64,000 nt of DNA from Tsuneonella amylolytica (GTDB lineage Bacteria > Pseudomonadota > Alphaproteobacteria > Sphingomonadales > Sphingomonadaceae), in NCBI RefSeq assembly GCF_003626915.1, contig NZ_CP032570.1, positions 248,001 to 312,000 on the forward strand, given 5' to 3'. Of the stretch, positions 18,304 through 28,578 are shown piece after piece (position 1 is the stretch's first letter; each line of letters opens with the position of its first letter). The position numbers were made by a program, and so were the translations under genes. The notes below the pieces were generated by a model. It was not told where the DNA came from and searched no databases. It saw only the letters and a list, made by a program, of their open reading frames with translations.

Positions 18304-20067
18304 GTGACGGAAGGTTTGACCCAGTCGGAAACCTTGTCCGATGCGCTCGTGATCCTCGGTGCCGCGGGAATCGTCATTCCCCTGTTTCACCGGTTCCGCA
18401 TCACGCCGGTCATCGGGTTCATCCTCATCGGTGTGCTGGTGGGACCGTTCGGCCTCGGTAGGCTCGTGCCGCAGGCGCCGTGGCTCTACCATGTGACGAT
18501 CACCGACCCCGAGGCGCTGGAGCCGTTCGCCGAATTCGGCATCATCTTGCTGCTGTTCACGATCGGGCTCGAGCTGTCGTTCAACAGGTTGTGGGACATG
18601 CGGCGGCTGGTTTTCGGCCTCGGTGCGCTGGAACTCATCCTGATCGGGGCGCTGCTGGCGCTGGTACTGGCGGCCACCGGCGTCGGCACGACCGCAGCGA
18701 TGGCGCTGGGCTTCGCGCTGGCCCTCAGTTCCACCGCCATCGTGCTGCCCATCGCGGGGACGACCAGCCCGGTCGGAAAAGCCGCGCTGTCGATGCTGTT
18801 GTTCGAGGACATCGCGATCGTCCCGATGATCTTCATCCTTGGCGCGCTTGCCCCCTATGCCCAGGCCGACGGGGTGGAAGGGCTGATCGGCACGCTGTGG
18901 CAGGGGCTGCTGGTGGTCGGCGCGCTGCTCGTCGTGGGCCGCCTCGCGCTTCCCCGCCTCTTCGCGCAGGCCGCCCGCACGAAGAGCCCCGAACTGTTCC
19001 TCGCCGCAAGCCTGCTGGTCGTCATCGGCGCGAGCCTGGCGACCGCGGCAACCGGCCTGTCGCCCATCGTCGGCGCGCTGATCGCCGGGCTGCTCATCGC
19101 GGAGACCGAGTACCACGGCGAGGTCGAGGGGATCATCGAGCCGTTCAAGGGCCTCGCGCTCGGCATCTTCCTCATCACCGTCGGCATGGGCCTCGACCTC
19201 GCCGTCGTCTGGGCGAACCTGTGGGCGATCGCGGGTGCCGTGGCCGGCGTGGTGGCATTGAAGGCCGTGGTGACGGGCCTGCTCCTGCGGCTGATGGGTG
19301 CCCGGCGCGGGACGGCCGCGGAAACCGGCCTGCTGATGGCGAGTCCCAGCGAGACGACGCTGATCGTCCTGTCGGCCGCCACCGCCGCCCTGCTCGTCGA
19401 CCGCGAAACGGCGCAGTTCTGGCAGATCGTGACCGCCATCGGCCTCACCATCACGCCGCTTCTCGCAAAGATCGGGCGGACGGTCGGCCAGCGGGTCGAA
19501 CCGCTGCCGCTGGCGGAAGAGGACATGCGCGACGAATCGCGCGTCATCATCGTCGGTGCGGGCCGCGTGGGCCGTCTGGTGGCGGACATGCTGACCGTTC
19601 ACGGCAAGCCCTACATCGCGATCGACAGCGATGCCGACCTCGTCGATCGCGCGCGGCGCGAGGGCTACCGGGCGACATTCGGCGACGCGGCGCGCGAGGC
19701 TGCGCTCGACCGGCTCGGCATCGACAACGCGCTGGCGGTCATCCTGACCATGGACGAGCCGGTCCTTGCCCAGCGGCTCGTATCGAAATTGCGCAAGGAA
19801 TACCCCGACCTGCCCATCATCGTGCGCGCGCGCGACCTGTCCTATGCCACCGCCCTCTACCGGGCCGGTGCAAGCCATGCGGTGCCCGAAACGCTCGAAA
19901 GCTCGCTGCAACTGAGCGAGGCGGTCCTCGTCGACTTGGGCGTGGCGATGGGGCCGGTGATCGCCTCCATCCACGAAAAACGCGACGAGTTCCGCATCCA
20001 GATCCAGGAGGACGCCGCGCTCGCCCACAAGCCCAAGCTGCGAACCGGGCCGGCAGACGCAGGATAG
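18304..20067 (+). CDS. Kef-type cation:proton antiporter with TrkA-N domain
   Basis: CPA2-family monovalent cation/H+ antiporter or K+ efflux protein in the inner membrane. About residues 15-395 contain a dozen hydrophobic helices with the family motif GFILIGVLVGPFGLG and EFGIILLLFTIGLELS. Residues ~415-530 are a cytoplasmic TrkA-N (RCK) domain with the nucleotide-binding motif VIIVGAGRVGRLVADML and acidic IAIDSD. The length (587 aa) matches KefB/KefC, but no KefF/KefG accessory gene is adjacent. GTG is the start, just after a purine-rich stretch. A small hydrophilic protein follows 39 bp later. Confidence 0.88.
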   Translation: MTEGLTQSETLSDALVILGAAGIVIPLFHRFRITPVIGFILIGVLVGPFGLGRLVPQAPWLYHVTITDPEALEPFAEFGIILLLFTIGLELSFNRLWDMRRLVFGLGALELILIGALLALVLAATGVGTTAAMALGFALALSSTAIVLPIAGTTSPVGKAALSMLLFEDIAIVPMIFILGALAPYAQADGVEGLIGTLWQGLLVVGALLVVGRLALPRLFAQAARTKSPELFLAASLLVVIGASLATAATGLSPIVGALIAGLLIAETEYHGEVEGIIEPFKGLALGIFLITVGMGLDLAVVWANLWAIAGAVAGVVALKAVVTGLLLRLMGARRGTAAETGLLMASPSETTLIVLSAATAALLVDRETAQFWQIVTAIGLTITPLLAKIGRTVGQRVEPLPLAEEDMRDESRVIIVGAGRVGRLVADMLTVHGKPYIAIDSDADLVDRARREGYRATFGDAAREAALDRLGIDNALAVILTMDEPVLAQRLVSKLRKEYPDLPIIVRARDLSYATALYRAGASHAVPETLESSLQLSEAVLVDLGVAMGPVIASIHEKRDEFRIQIQEDAALAHKPKLRTGPADAG

Positions 20068-20106
20068 ATCGCGCCGTTCGACCGTTGGGAAAGGGAAGGA
20101 GACTGA

Positions 20107-20289
20107 ATGATGTCAGACAAGACCAACCCTGCCGACGCCAGCGAACAACCGAAAAACCCCGCCAACCAGACGGGCGAGGAGTTCGGCAGCGTGAAAGGCC
20201 AGCAGCGGACCGATCACAACACAAAGGTGACCGACACCCCGCGCGGAAGCGAGACGGAAACCCGCAATTCCAGCAACCAACGGGGCTGA
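20107..20289 (+). CDS. Small hydrophilic protein, probably disordered
   Basis: A 60-residue protein rich in Asn, Thr, Gln, Glu and Lys, with no hydrophobic segment. Translation is supported by an excellent AAGGAG site (20096-20101) before ATG 20107 (or ATG 20110). It lies 39 bp after the antiporter gene and may be co-transcribed. I recognise no family; the composition recalls small stress-protective disordered proteins, which is only a suggestion. It converges on alaS with 6 bp between stops. Confidence 0.65.
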   Translation: MMSDKTNPADASEQPKNPANQTGEEFGSVKGQQRTDHNTKVTDTPRGSETETRNSSNQRG

Positions 20290-20295
20290 TGACCC

Positions 20296-22959
20296 TCAGG
20301 CGTTCTGCGAAGCGAGCGCGGCCTTGACCGCCGCGATCGCTTCGGCGCCCTTGCTGCCGTCGGGACCGCCGCCCTGCGCCATGTCCGGACGGCCGCCGCC
20401 TCCCTTCCCGCCCAGCGCCTCGACCCCGGCACGCACGAGATCGACCGCGCTGATATGCCCGGTGAGGTCGTCGGTGACAGCCGCCGCGATGGCGGCCTTG
20501 CCTTCGTAGACCGCCACGATCGTGGCCACACCCGACCCGAGCCGCGACTTGGCCTCGTCGAGTAACCCGCGCAGCGCCTTCGCTTCCAGCCCGTCGATGA
20601 CCTGGCCGCTAAACTTGATACCGCCGACGTCCTCGTCCGCCGGACCTGCTGCCGCGCCGCCGCCGCCGCCAAGAGCCAGCGCCCTCTTCGCGTCCGCCAA
20701 TTCGCGCTCGAGCCGCTTGCGTTCGTCGAGCAACGCCGCGAGCCGCGCCGGTACTTCTTCGGGAGCTGCCCGGATCGCGGCGGCGGCGTCCTTCAGCGCG
20801 TCTTCGCGGCCGACAAGCCACTGCCGCGCCGCCTCGCCCGTCAGCGCTTCGATGCGCCTGACGCCGCTCGACACCGCGCTTTCCGACACGATGCGGAACA
20901 GTCCGATGTCGCCCGTCGCCCGCACGTGCGTGCCGCCGCACAGCTCGACCGAATAGTTGCGACCTTCTTCGCCGGCGCGGCCCATGCTCAGAACGCGCAC
21001 TTCGTCGCCGTACTTTTCGCCGAACAGCGCCATCGCTCCTGCGGCGATCGCATCGTCGGGCGACATCAGGCGCGTGGTGACGATCTCGTTCGCACGGATC
21101 TCGGCGTTCACCTTGGCCTCGACCGCCGCGATGTCTTCCGCGGTGAGCGGCTTGGGATGCGAGAAATCGAAGCGGAAGCGATCTTCCGCCACCAGCGAGC
21201 CTTTCTGCGTCACGTGCTCGCCAAGCCGGTGTCGCAGCGCCGCGTGCGCGAGGTGCGTCGCCGAATGGTTGGCGCGGATCCGGTCGCGGCGATCCGCGTC
21301 GACCCAAAGATGGACCGTGTCGCCCAGCTTGATCTCGCCCGCCGCAATCGTGCCCATATGCGTGTGCAACCGTCCGAGCGGCTTGCCGGTATCTTCGACT
21401 GCGATCTTGAGGCCATCGGGGGCCGTGATCGTCCCGGCATCGCCGGCTTGGCCACCGCTTTCACCGTAGAACGGCGTCTGATTGGTCAGCACGGTCACGG
21501 TCTCGCCGGTCCTTGCCGCCTCGACTTCGACGCCGTCGACGACGAGCGCGATGACGCGGCCTTCGCCCTCGGTCGCGGTGTAGCCGGTGAACTCCGTGCC
21601 ACCCTCGCGCTCCGCTATGTCGAACCACAGCTCGCCGTCGGCAGCCTGCCCGCTGCCCTTCCACGCAGCGCGGGCGGCCGCCTTCTGCTGCGCCATGGCG
21701 GCATCGAACCCCTCGCGGTCCACGGTGAGACCGCGGCTGCGGAGCGCGTCTTCGGTGAGATCGTACGGGAAGCCGTAAGTGTCGTAGAGTCGGAAGGCGG
21801 TGCCGCCGTCGAGTTCGCCCCCTTCGGCCATGTCGCCCGTCGCTTCGTCGAGCAGCTTGAGGCCGTTCGCCAGGGTACGGCGGAACTGGGTCTCCTCGCG
21901 CTCCAGCGTCTCCTCGATCAGCGGCTGCGCCCGGCCGAGTTCGGGGTAGGCTTGGCCCATCTCCGCGACGAGTGCGGGCACGAGACGATGCATCAGCGGC
22001 TCGCTCGCGCCGAGCAGGTGGGCGTGGCGCATCGCGCGGCGCATGATGCGGCGCAGAACGTAACCACGACCCTCGTTCGACGGCATCACTCCATCGGCAA
22101 GCAGGAAGCTCGTCGAACGCAGGTGATCGGCGATGACCCGGTGACTGGCGAGCGCATCGCCGTCCGCAGACGAGCGGACGGCCGCTTCGCTCGCCGCGAT
22201 GAGCGCGCGGAAGGTGTCGGTGTCGAATACGTTGCGCTGGCCCTGCAGCACGCTGGCAATGCGTTCGAGGCCCATGCCGGTGTCGATGCTCGGGCGCGGG
22301 AGATCGCCGACGATGTTCTCGGCTTCCTGCACATACTGCATAAAGACGAGGTTCCAGATCTCCACGAACCGGTCGCCATCCTCGTCGGGAGAGCCCGGGG
22401 GGCCGCCCGGCACGTCTTCGCCGTAATCGTAGAATATCTCGGAGCACGGCCCGCACGGCCCATCGGGACCAGCGGCCCAGAAATTATCCTTCGTGGCGAT
22501 GCGGATGATCCGCTCGTCGGGCAGGCCGGCGATCTTCTTCCACAGATCGTAAGCCGCGTCGTCGGTATGATAGACGGTCGCCGTCAACCGGTCCTTGGCG
22601 AGGCCGAGTTCCTTGTGAACGAACCCCCAGGCAAGCTCGATCGCGCGTTCCTTGAAGTAGTCGCCGAAGCTGAAGTTTCCGAGCATTTCGAAGAACGTCA
22701 GGTGACGGGCGGTATAGCCGACGTTGTCGAGATCGTTGTGCTTCCCCCCGGCCCGGACGCACTTTTGGCTGCTCGCGGCCGTGGGCGCCGGCGGGGTTTC
22801 GAGACCCGTGAAGACGTTCTTGAACGGCACCATGCCGGCCGCGACGAACATCAGTGTCGGGTCGTTGTAGGGAACGAGCGGAGCGCTCGGCATCACGCGG
22901 TGGCCGGCATCGCCGAAGTAGTCGAGGAAGGCGTGGCGAATATCGTTCGTGGAGTTCAT
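20296..22959 (-). CDS. alaS: Alanyl-tRNA synthetase
   Basis: Class II aminoacyl-tRNA synthetase charging tRNA-Ala; cytoplasmic and essential. ATG 22959 is chosen because [15 protein letters not shown] is the usual beginning; an upstream in-frame ATG would add 15 atypical residues. The catalytic domain has [15 protein letters not shown] and the motif GMGLERI; the editing domain has its zinc-site motifs HSATHLAH (~561) and CGGTHV (~671); the C-terminal Gly-rich segment leads into the DHHA1 domain ([15 protein letters not shown]). The length of 887 aa is normal. The methyltransferase gene ends about 100 bp upstream. Confidence 0.97.
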   Translation of the reverse strand: MNSTNDIRHAFLDYFGDAGHRVMPSAPLVPYNDPTLMFVAAGMVPFKNVFTGLETPPAPTAASSQKCVRAGGKHNDLDNVGYTARHLTFFEMLGNFSFGDYFKERAIELAWGFVHKELGLAKDRLTATVYHTDDAAYDLWKKIAGLPDERIIRIATKDNFWAAGPDGPCGPCSEIFYDYGEDVPGGPPGSPDEDGDRFVEIWNLVFMQYVQEAENIVGDLPRPSIDTGMGLERIASVLQGQRNVFDTDTFRALIAASEAAVRSSADGDALASHRVIADHLRSTSFLLADGVMPSNEGRGYVLRRIMRRAMRHAHLLGASEPLMHRLVPALVAEMGQAYPELGRAQPLIEETLEREETQFRRTLANGLKLLDEATGDMAEGGELDGGTAFRLYDTYGFPYDLTEDALRSRGLTVDREGFDAAMAQQKAAARAAWKGSGQAADGELWFDIAEREGGTEFTGYTATEGEGRVIALVVDGVEVEAARTGETVTVLTNQTPFYGESGGQAGDAGTITAPDGLKIAVEDTGKPLGRLHTHMGTIAAGEIKLGDTVHLWVDADRRDRIRANHSATHLAHAALRHRLGEHVTQKGSLVAEDRFRFDFSHPKPLTAEDIAAVEAKVNAEIRANEIVTTRLMSPDDAIAAGAMALFGEKYGDEVRVLSMGRAGEEGRNYSVELCGGTHVRATGDIGLFRIVSESAVSSGVRRIEALTGEAARQWLVGREDALKDAAAAIRAAPEEVPARLAALLDERKRLERELADAKRALALGGGGGAAAGPADEDVGGIKFSGQVIDGLEAKALRGLLDEAKSRLGSGVATIVAVYEGKAAIAAAVTDDLTGHISAVDLVRAGVEALGGKGGGGRPDMAQGGGPDGSKGAEAIAAVKAALASQNA

Positions 22960-23062
22960 GGCGTCGAGGCAGGTAATGGTCGCCGGGCACCGCGACAAGC
23001 GCATAAAGGCGGTCGATCCGTGCCGTGAAAGCGATCAGTCCACTCTCTGTGAGGAAGCGCGA

Positions 23063-23890
23063 TCAAACTGAGACCAATCGGGCACTCACTATCCAAGCAG
23101 AGGCTGGGAACGAGATGGTACCGTCGATGCACCGTTCGGTCAGCAGAGATCGCAGACGATTGTCGAAGTCCTCGCGCTCGCTTCCCTTCAATTCTGAAGC
23201 GGCACGTGCGGCTGGACCGATGGACTTGAAGAAGGTTGCGGCATCTTGCAGCGCATCGTCGCCAGCCCCCGCGACGTAAGCGAAGTCGACGGGCTCAAAC
23301 TCGACCCCCTCCCATCCCGCTTCGGCTAGGATCCGTTCGACGCGGTCGGGGTTGGCGAACGCGAACGGTCCGGGCTCATCTGATTGCGACGATGGTGCAT
23401 CGGTGGTGGTCAGGTTCGCGATCTTGGTCGCCCATGGGTTGTGCTCGCGATTTCGGAAACACGAAAAGACGAGGCGGGCTGAGGGGGCGGCGATGCTGGC
23501 GAGATGCGAGAACGCTCCAACGGGATCGGCGAAGGACATGACCCCGTGCCGCGAGACCAGTAAGTCTGGAGCAAAGCCGTCCCGGCGCCAGGTTGCTGCG
23601 TCGGCGACTTCGAAGGAAATGTTGGGCAGTTCGCCGGTACGCTCCCGCGCGGCGGCGACGAGGGGTTCGGAAACGTCAAGGCCGAGGACTTCGGCGGACG
23701 GGTACATGCGGGCGAGAGCGAGCGACAGTTCGCCGGCGCCGCAACCGATGTCGAGCACTTGCCGCGGTCGTTCATCGACGAGGACGGCAAGCAAGCGTTC
23801 GGTGAGGGGGGCGAAGCTGCGGTCGGTGCGGGGCCATTCTTCGGCCCATTTGCGGCCTACGCGGCCTTCCCATTCGGTGCGGTCGGTCAT
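23063..23890 (-). CDS. Class I SAM-dependent methyltransferase
   Basis: A 275-residue methyltransferase of unknown substrate. The SAM-binding core is clear: VLDIGCGAGELSLALA (motif I, ~42-57), EVLGLDVSEPLVAAAR (motif II), EVADAATW and FAPDLLVSRHGVM. The rest resembles ubiquinone/menaquinone-type or small-molecule methyltransferases. ATG 23890 gives MTDRTEWEGRVGRKWAEEW, a typical start; the frame is open 15 codons further upstream. Its base composition is slightly less GC-rich than the neighbours (for example near 23160-23230), which may hint at a later arrival. Confidence 0.82.
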   Translation of the reverse strand: MTDRTEWEGRVGRKWAEEWPRTDRSFAPLTERLLAVLVDERPRQVLDIGCGAGELSLALARMYPSAEVLGLDVSEPLVAAARERTGELPNISFEVADAATWRRDGFAPDLLVSRHGVMSFADPVGAFSHLASIAAPSARLVFSCFRNREHNPWATKIANLTTTDAPSSQSDEPGPFAFANPDRVERILAEAGWEGVEFEPVDFAYVAGAGDDALQDAATFFKSIGPAARAASELKGSEREDFDNRLRSLLTERCIDGTISFPASAWIVSARLVSV

Positions 23891-23960
23891 GGCATTAAGT
23901 TGACGAAATACATGCGGACGGCAACCGCCGATCAAAGTCCAACATGGCCCGAAAACCGGA

Positions 23961-23999
23961 AAAGCCGGCGACGCGTGGGGGGACGCGGTCGCCGGCTTT
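23961..23999 (-). terminator. Terminator of recA
   Basis: A 12-bp perfect stem (AAAGCCGGCGAC at 23961-23972 with GTCGCCGGCTTT at 23988-23999). Read on the minus strand it is followed by TTTTCCGG, giving a U-tract for the recA transcript. Confidence 0.85.
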
Positions 24000-24043
24000 A
24001 TGGGTTGCCTGCCGGGCGGGGGGATGCCCGGAAGGATTGAGGA

Positions 24044-25114
24044 TCAGTCGTCGGAGTCCGCGTCCGGGCCCGTCATCATCTCCTCGGCGACCTGGTCGGT
24101 CCGGCCGCGGATCGCGGCTTCCAGCCTGTCGCAAACTTCGGAATTGTCCTTGAGGTATGTCTTGGCGTTCTCGCGGCCCTGGCCGATCCGGATCGAATCG
24201 TAGCTGAACCACGAGCCCGACTTCTCGACGATGCCGGCCTTGACCCCGAGATCGAGGATTTCGCCGATCTTCGAAATGCCTTCGCCGTACATGATGTCGA
24301 ATTCGACCTGCTTGAACGGCGGGGCGACCTTGTTCTTGACGACCTTCACGCGGGTCGAGTTGCCGATGATGTCGTCGCGGTCCTTGATCTGCCCGGTGCG
24401 GCGGATGTCGAGGCGAACCGAGGCGTAGAACTTGAGCGCGTTACCGCCCGTCGTCGTCTCGGGATTGCCGTACATCACGCCGATCTTCATGCGGAGCTGG
24501 TTGATGAAGATCACCATGCACTTCGACCGGTTGATCGAGCCGGTGAGCTTGCGCAGCGACTGGCTCATCAGGCGGGCCTGGAGGCCGACGTGGCTGTCGC
24601 CCATCTCGCCCTCGATCTCAGCCCGGGGGACCAGCGCCGCCACCGAGTCGACGACAAGCACGTCCACCGCGTTCGAGCGCACCAGCGTGTCGGTGATCTC
24701 GAGCGCCTGTTCGCCGGTATCGGGCTGCGAGACGATCAGTTCGTCGATGTTGACGCCCAGCTTCTTGGCATAGACCGGGTCGAGCGCATGTTCGGCGTCG
24801 ACGAACGCGGCGGTGCCGCCGTTCTTCTGCGCTTCGGCGATGACGTGGAGCGCGAGCGTGGTCTTGCCCGAGCTTTCCGGCCCGTAGACCTCGATCACGC
24901 GGCCTTTCGGCAGGCCGCCGACGCCGAGCGCGATGTCGAGCCCGAGCGAACCGGTCGAAATCGATTCGACCTGCATCGCTTCCTTCTGGCCCAGCTTCAT
25001 CGCCGAACCCTTGCCGAACGCGCGATCGATCTGTGCGAGCGCCGCGTCGAGCGCCTTCTGACGGTCCGTATCCACTGACTTGCCCTCTACCAACTTGAGA
25101 TTCGCAGCCGCCAT
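24044..25114 (-). CDS. recA: Recombinase RecA
   Basis: DNA-strand-exchange ATPase that also triggers LexA self-cleavage in the SOS response. The 356-residue protein has Walker [15 protein letters not shown] (~77-90), the Walker B region [17 protein letters not shown]-binding loop L1 around [12 protein letters not shown] and loop L2 around [19 protein letters not shown], and the acidic C-terminus DADSDD. ATG 25114 starts [12 protein letters not shown], the usual alphaproteobacterial beginning; the frame is open 29 codons further upstream. A LexA box lies about 90 bp upstream and a strong terminator follows. Confidence 0.98.
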   Translation of the reverse strand: MAAANLKLVEGKSVDTDRQKALDAALAQIDRAFGKGSAMKLGQKEAMQVESISTGSLGLDIALGVGGLPKGRVIEVYGPESSGKTTLALHVIAEAQKNGGTAAFVDAEHALDPVYAKKLGVNIDELIVSQPDTGEQALEITDTLVRSNAVDVLVVDSVAALVPRAEIEGEMGDSHVGLQARLMSQSLRKLTGSINRSKCMVIFINQLRMKIGVMYGNPETTTGGNALKFYASVRLDIRRTGQIKDRDDIIGNSTRVKVVKNKVAPPFKQVEFDIMYGEGISKIGEILDLGVKAGIVEKSGSWFSYDSIRIGQGRENAKTYLKDNSEVCDRLEAAIRGRTDQVAEEMMTGPDADSDD

Positions 25115-25203
25115 GACACACCCTTTCGCGCTTTGCCTAGGCCCCCGGGCAATCCGGCGGCCACCTGTCGTCCGAAAAGCGATGTATCCCCTTTGTTCCA
25201 TGA

Positions 25204-25218
25204 GAACAAGAGTGGAAC
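25204..25218 (-). promoter_or_regulatory. LexA (SOS) box of recA
   Basis: GAAC (25204-25207), seven bases, GAAC (25215-25218), equal to GTTC-N7-GTTC on the minus strand. It lies 90 bp upstream of the recA start within the 135-bp gap to the next gene, the expected place for the recA operator. Confidence 0.85.
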
Positions 25219-25249
25219 GAAAATATTTCCAACAAGCGAATCCGGCGAA

Positions 25250-26971
25250 TTATTCGTCGATGATCGTCCATTCGAGAGTGCGCCGCCCGCCCGCCGGGAC
25301 GACGACCTCCACGATCCGTGCGCCGTCCTTCACCGTTACGCCGCGCAGGCCTGCAATGTGCGCCGCGCTGCCGCCGAGTTGCACCCGCACCCGTACCGGC
25401 GACCGGTTGGCGTTCGTCGCGATTGCCTGCATGGCGACCCGCTCTCCGGGCTTGCGCTCGCGCTCCGGGTCGGCCCGCGCGCACGACAGGTACACCTGCG
25501 CGCTGGTCCCAATCTCGAGCTCCACGTCCTGCCCGTCGGCATAATCGCGCAGCCGCTGCTCGCCCACCAGCAGCTCGCCCTCGGGCGTGCTCTCGAACAC
25601 GGTGAGGCCCCCCGTGGGGAGCGCCCGCCCCAGCCCGTGCGCGCGGTCGTTGACGGTCGCGAGGAGGATGCCGGCGGGCTGCGGTTCGTCAGTCACGGCC
25701 CACGGCCCGCATTCGCCCGCGTAGAGCAGCCGCCCGGTGACCGCGTCCTCGTCGAGAAAGGCGACCTGCTTCTGGCTTTTCGCCGCCAGGTCCACGCGCT
25801 CTGGCACCCGGTAGAGCTTGAGGTCCGCCAGGTCTTCCTCGCTCGCGACCATCGCCGCCCGCGAAACGCGCGAGCCGGTCACGACTATGGCGCTGCCGAT
25901 GTCCTGGGCGGAAACCGGCGCCGCCATCATTGCCGGCGGGGGCGGCGGCGGCGGCGGCGGCGGATACACCCCGTCGCGGGGCACCGGGGATCCCGCCGCG
26001 GTGCTGCCGATGGGATAGCAGACCAGTTGCAGCGGCCGGCCCTCGGGCGGGTCGGCCAGCGCGGCATAGTCGCTGGTGACCTGCAGCCGCCCCGCGACCG
26101 CCATCAGTTCGGCATCGGGAAAGGACTGGCCGTTGTCGTTCACCAGCGTCAGCCAGCTGGTCAGCCGCATCCGGAGGTCATCCGCCCCTCGCCCCTCGGC
26201 CAGCGTCGCGACATAGTGCGCCTGCCAGTCGAAGCCCCACGACAGGTAGGTGAGCGTGACGGTGTAGGTGCCGCCCGCCGGGCTTGCGGTGTCGATCGAA
26301 TAGACGGGCCCCGCCGAAAGCCCGGCCGGCACCCGGTCGAAGGTCAGCCGCTCGGGCAGCCCGGAACAGCGGACCGCCTCGTAACCCGCCGCCGTCTGCA
26401 GCACGAGCCCGCCGTCCGCGCGCGTGCGCACGACCGCCGCCTCGCTGCTCTCCCGCCCCGTGGCGGGATCGGTGCGCGTGATCCTTACTCGGTTGCCGAG
26501 CGTGCCGTCGACGAGGGCGCCGGGGCTGAGGAGGTCGGCGTTGCGGTTCTTCTCGATCGTGCCGCCGGGCAGGCCGGTGACGATGGCGGTCACCGCGACC
26601 ATCCCTTCCGAGACACCTTCGAACCGGATCGTCGATTCGCCGGGCGGGAGGGTGACGCGGCGGGTCTCGCTGATCATCGCGAAGCCGCGGGGCATATCGG
26701 CGTCCATCGCCGCTTCGGGATCGCGGTTCGGATCGCGATAGACGGTGATCGACAGCCTGTCGGGCGCGGAAGCATCGACCGCCTCGCGGGCGAGCGCGGC
26801 CGTCGCGCTCGTCGCCAGCAGCAGCGCGCCGAGCGCAAGATAGCCCCTCCCCTTCAGGGGAGGGGTTGGGGTGGGGACCGTCCTGTCGGGCCGGGGCGCG
26901 GCGATCGCGACAGGCCCCACCCCCTGCCCCTCCCCTGGAGGGGAGGGGTGAGGAAGCGAGCGGGCGGCCAC
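25250..26971 (-). CDS. DUF4139 domain protein with repeat-split signal peptide
   Basis: A ~573-residue exported protein related to the gene directly upstream; both share the DUF4139 fold (conserved YRVPERVDLAAKSQKQVAFLD, and YLSWGFDWQAHYVATL). The function of the family is unknown. There is no ATG near the signal peptide: GTG 26971, 2 nt after the upstream stop, is in frame and gives VAARS, then ~38 residues encoded by a dispersed G/C-rich repeat (LPHPSPPGEGQ ... TPPLKGRG), then the hydrophobic core YLALGALLLATSATAALA. A poly-Pro run (PPPPPPPPPP) occurs near residue 345. The start is uncertain; export may be altered by the insertion. Confidence 0.75.
   Translation of the reverse strand: MAARSLPHPSPPGEGQGVGPVAIAAPRPDRTVPTPTPPLKGRGYLALGALLLATSATAALAREAVDASAPDRLSITVYRDPNRDPEAAMDADMPRGFAMISETRRVTLPPGESTIRFEGVSEGMVAVTAIVTGLPGGTIEKNRNADLLSPGALVDGTLGNRVRITRTDPATGRESSEAAVVRTRADGGLVLQTAAGYEAVRCSGLPERLTFDRVPAGLSAGPVYSIDTASPAGGTYTVTLTYLSWGFDWQAHYVATLAEGRGADDLRMRLTSWLTLVNDNGQSFPDAELMAVAGRLQVTSDYAALADPPEGRPLQLVCYPIGSTAAGSPVPRDGVYPPPPPPPPPPAMMAAPVSAQDIGSAIVVTGSRVSRAAMVASEEDLADLKLYRVPERVDLAAKSQKQVAFLDEDAVTGRLLYAGECGPWAVTDEPQPAGILLATVNDRAHGLGRALPTGGLTVFESTPEGELLVGEQRLRDYADGQDVELEIGTSAQVYLSCARADPERERKPGERVAMQAIATNANRSPVRVRVQLGGSAAHIAGLRGVTVKDGARIVEVVVPAGGRRTLEWTIIDE
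26843..26948. repeat. Dispersed G/C-rich inverted-repeat element, copy 1
   Basis: A ~106-bp palindromic element. Each arm has a smaller palindrome (CCCCTCCCCTTCAGGGGAGGGG on the left, CCCCTCCCCTGGAGGGGAGGGG on the right) next to a GGGGTGGGG or CCCCACCCC tract. The arms continue into CCTGTCG (26882-26888) and CGACAGG (26908-26914), so the whole can fold into one long hairpin. It lies in the open frame at the start of the downstream DUF4139 gene. A second copy with the same layout is at 49676-49776. Confidence 0.8.
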
Positions 26972-26973
26972 GC

Positions 26974-28500
26974 TCAGTACCGGGTCTCGTACGTGACGCG
27001 CACCTCGCGCCGACCGTTGGCAGGCACTGTGACGAGATACTTGCGGGTGTCGGCATTCACCTGCTCGCCCATGGCATCCTCGCTCACGATGCGGAAGTCG
27101 CGCGCCCAATACCCGGGGTCGAGGCCGCCTTGCGTCAGTTCCACCTCTACGGGCACGGACTTGGCGTTGGTGAAGGTATAGCGCATCGTCGTGCGCCAGT
27201 ATTCCACCGCGCGCTCCGCAGTCACCTCGCGCACGGAGCCGTCGCCGGAGATGACGCGGTAGCGCGCGCTGCGCTGGTACTCGTCGCCGGTTATGCGATC
27301 GCGGCTCACGACCTCGGCCTGGACGAACACGTCGAAAGCATCGCCGGTGGTCAGCGTCAGCGCGCTGCCCATCGGGGTGTGGCCGATCGTGCTCTCGCCC
27401 ACGAACTGCGGCGTGCCCTGCCGGTCGCGCTGGTAGAACCGCACCGTCCCGGCGGGCAGTGCATCGCCCAGCCCCTGATCGCGCGCGGTGGAAAAGCCGA
27501 TCGCGCTCGACACGTTTACCGGCTGGTCGTCGCTCGCGAGCCAGCCGATCGATCGCGCGTAGACTTTCTTCGCGGGCACGGCCTGCACGTCGAGGAAGCT
27601 CACCTGCTTGGTCTGCGCGTTGGCGATCGTGGTCCGTCCGGGCAGCGGGTAAAGGTAGTAATCGCCCAACTGTTCGCGGTCGGCGGTCTGAGTCCCGGGG
27701 ACCATGCGTCCCGGGCGCGGAGGCGGCGGCGGGGGGTAGCCGCGCCCGGCATAGCGCCCGCCGCTTGCCTGCGGGCTGCCGGCGACGAGCACGGTATCGG
27801 CATCGTGGAACGTCGTGCCGGTGCGGTTGGTCAGCGTCACCCAGCCCTGCATATCGGTCGTGCCTTTGGCCTCGTCGTAGAGCGCGACGTAGTCGGCGGC
27901 CCAGCCGAGCCCGCCGGTGAGGTAGCGAATCGAGGCGGGGCGCGTGCCGCCGCGGTCGCTGTCGACCGTTACCGACAGGGTCGGGCGCGCGCGCAGGTTC
28001 GGCGGCACGCCGTCGAAGATCACGCGGGTCGGCAGCCCGTCGTCGCGCAGCACCTCGATCCTCTCGCCGATGCGCACGACTACCCCGCCCGCGGTCGACA
28101 GCACCGTTGCACGCTCCCGCATCTCGGCGCCCGTGGCGGGATTGGTGCGGACCAGCGTGACCGTCTGGCCGATCGCCTTTTCCATCAGCTTGGTGGGGGT
28201 CAGGATGTCGAAGTCGAAGTTCTGTTCGACGATGCCCGCGCCGGCGGTGTTGAAGCTCAGCGTTTCGGGCCGGATCTGCGCGGACACATCGGGAAACTCG
28301 ATCCGGCTGCGCCCGTTGGCGATGGCCAGCTGGCGCACGTCCTGCACCAGCGCGATGTCGTTGTTGTAGATCGTGACGGCGAGGTCGCCCTGCGCGGTGG
28401 ACGCCGTCTCGCTGCCGGTGTCGATCGTCTGCGCGGTTGCCGGCGATGCGACGGCCAGACCGATGGCGGCGGCCCCGAACGCGTGGATGGTGCTGCGCAT
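26974..28500 (-). CDS. DUF4139 domain-containing exported protein
   Basis: A 508-residue protein with a standard signal peptide (residues 1-23, ending ATA) followed by the DUF4139 architecture: an N-terminal beta-rich part (LAVTIYNNDIALVQDVR), the VIFDGVP and YLTGGLGWAADYVALY blocks, and a C-terminal beta domain (YTFTNAKSVPVEVEL ... VTVPANGRREVRVTYE). It is a paralogue of the next gene, which starts 2 nt after its stop, so they are almost certainly one operon. No enzymatic motif is visible. The intact signal peptide here contrasts with the interrupted one in the partner. Confidence 0.8.
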   Translation of the reverse strand: MRSTIHAFGAAAIGLAVASPATAQTIDTGSETASTAQGDLAVTIYNNDIALVQDVRQLAIANGRSRIEFPDVSAQIRPETLSFNTAGAGIVEQNFDFDILTPTKLMEKAIGQTVTLVRTNPATGAEMRERATVLSTAGGVVVRIGERIEVLRDDGLPTRVIFDGVPPNLRARPTLSVTVDSDRGGTRPASIRYLTGGLGWAADYVALYDEAKGTTDMQGWVTLTNRTGTTFHDADTVLVAGSPQASGGRYAGRGYPPPPPPRPGRMVPGTQTADREQLGDYYLYPLPGRTTIANAQTKQVSFLDVQAVPAKKVYARSIGWLASDDQPVNVSSAIGFSTARDQGLGDALPAGTVRFYQRDRQGTPQFVGESTIGHTPMGSALTLTTGDAFDVFVQAEVVSRDRITGDEYQRSARYRVISGDGSVREVTAERAVEYWRTTMRYTFTNAKSVPVEVELTQGGLDPGYWARDFRIVSEDAMGEQVNADTRKYLVTVPANGRREVRVTYETRY

Positions 28501-28578
28501 GACGTTCCCCCTGACACTTCGCCGGGCAAGCGAATGTAACTATGTATCGTGGGAGAGTGCCTCAGCCCGCCAAGCCGG

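Noticed and set aside
18014-18307. 97-codon frame in the gap before the antiporter gene
   Set aside because: No ribosome-binding site, overlaps the antiporter start, and composition unlike neighbouring genes.
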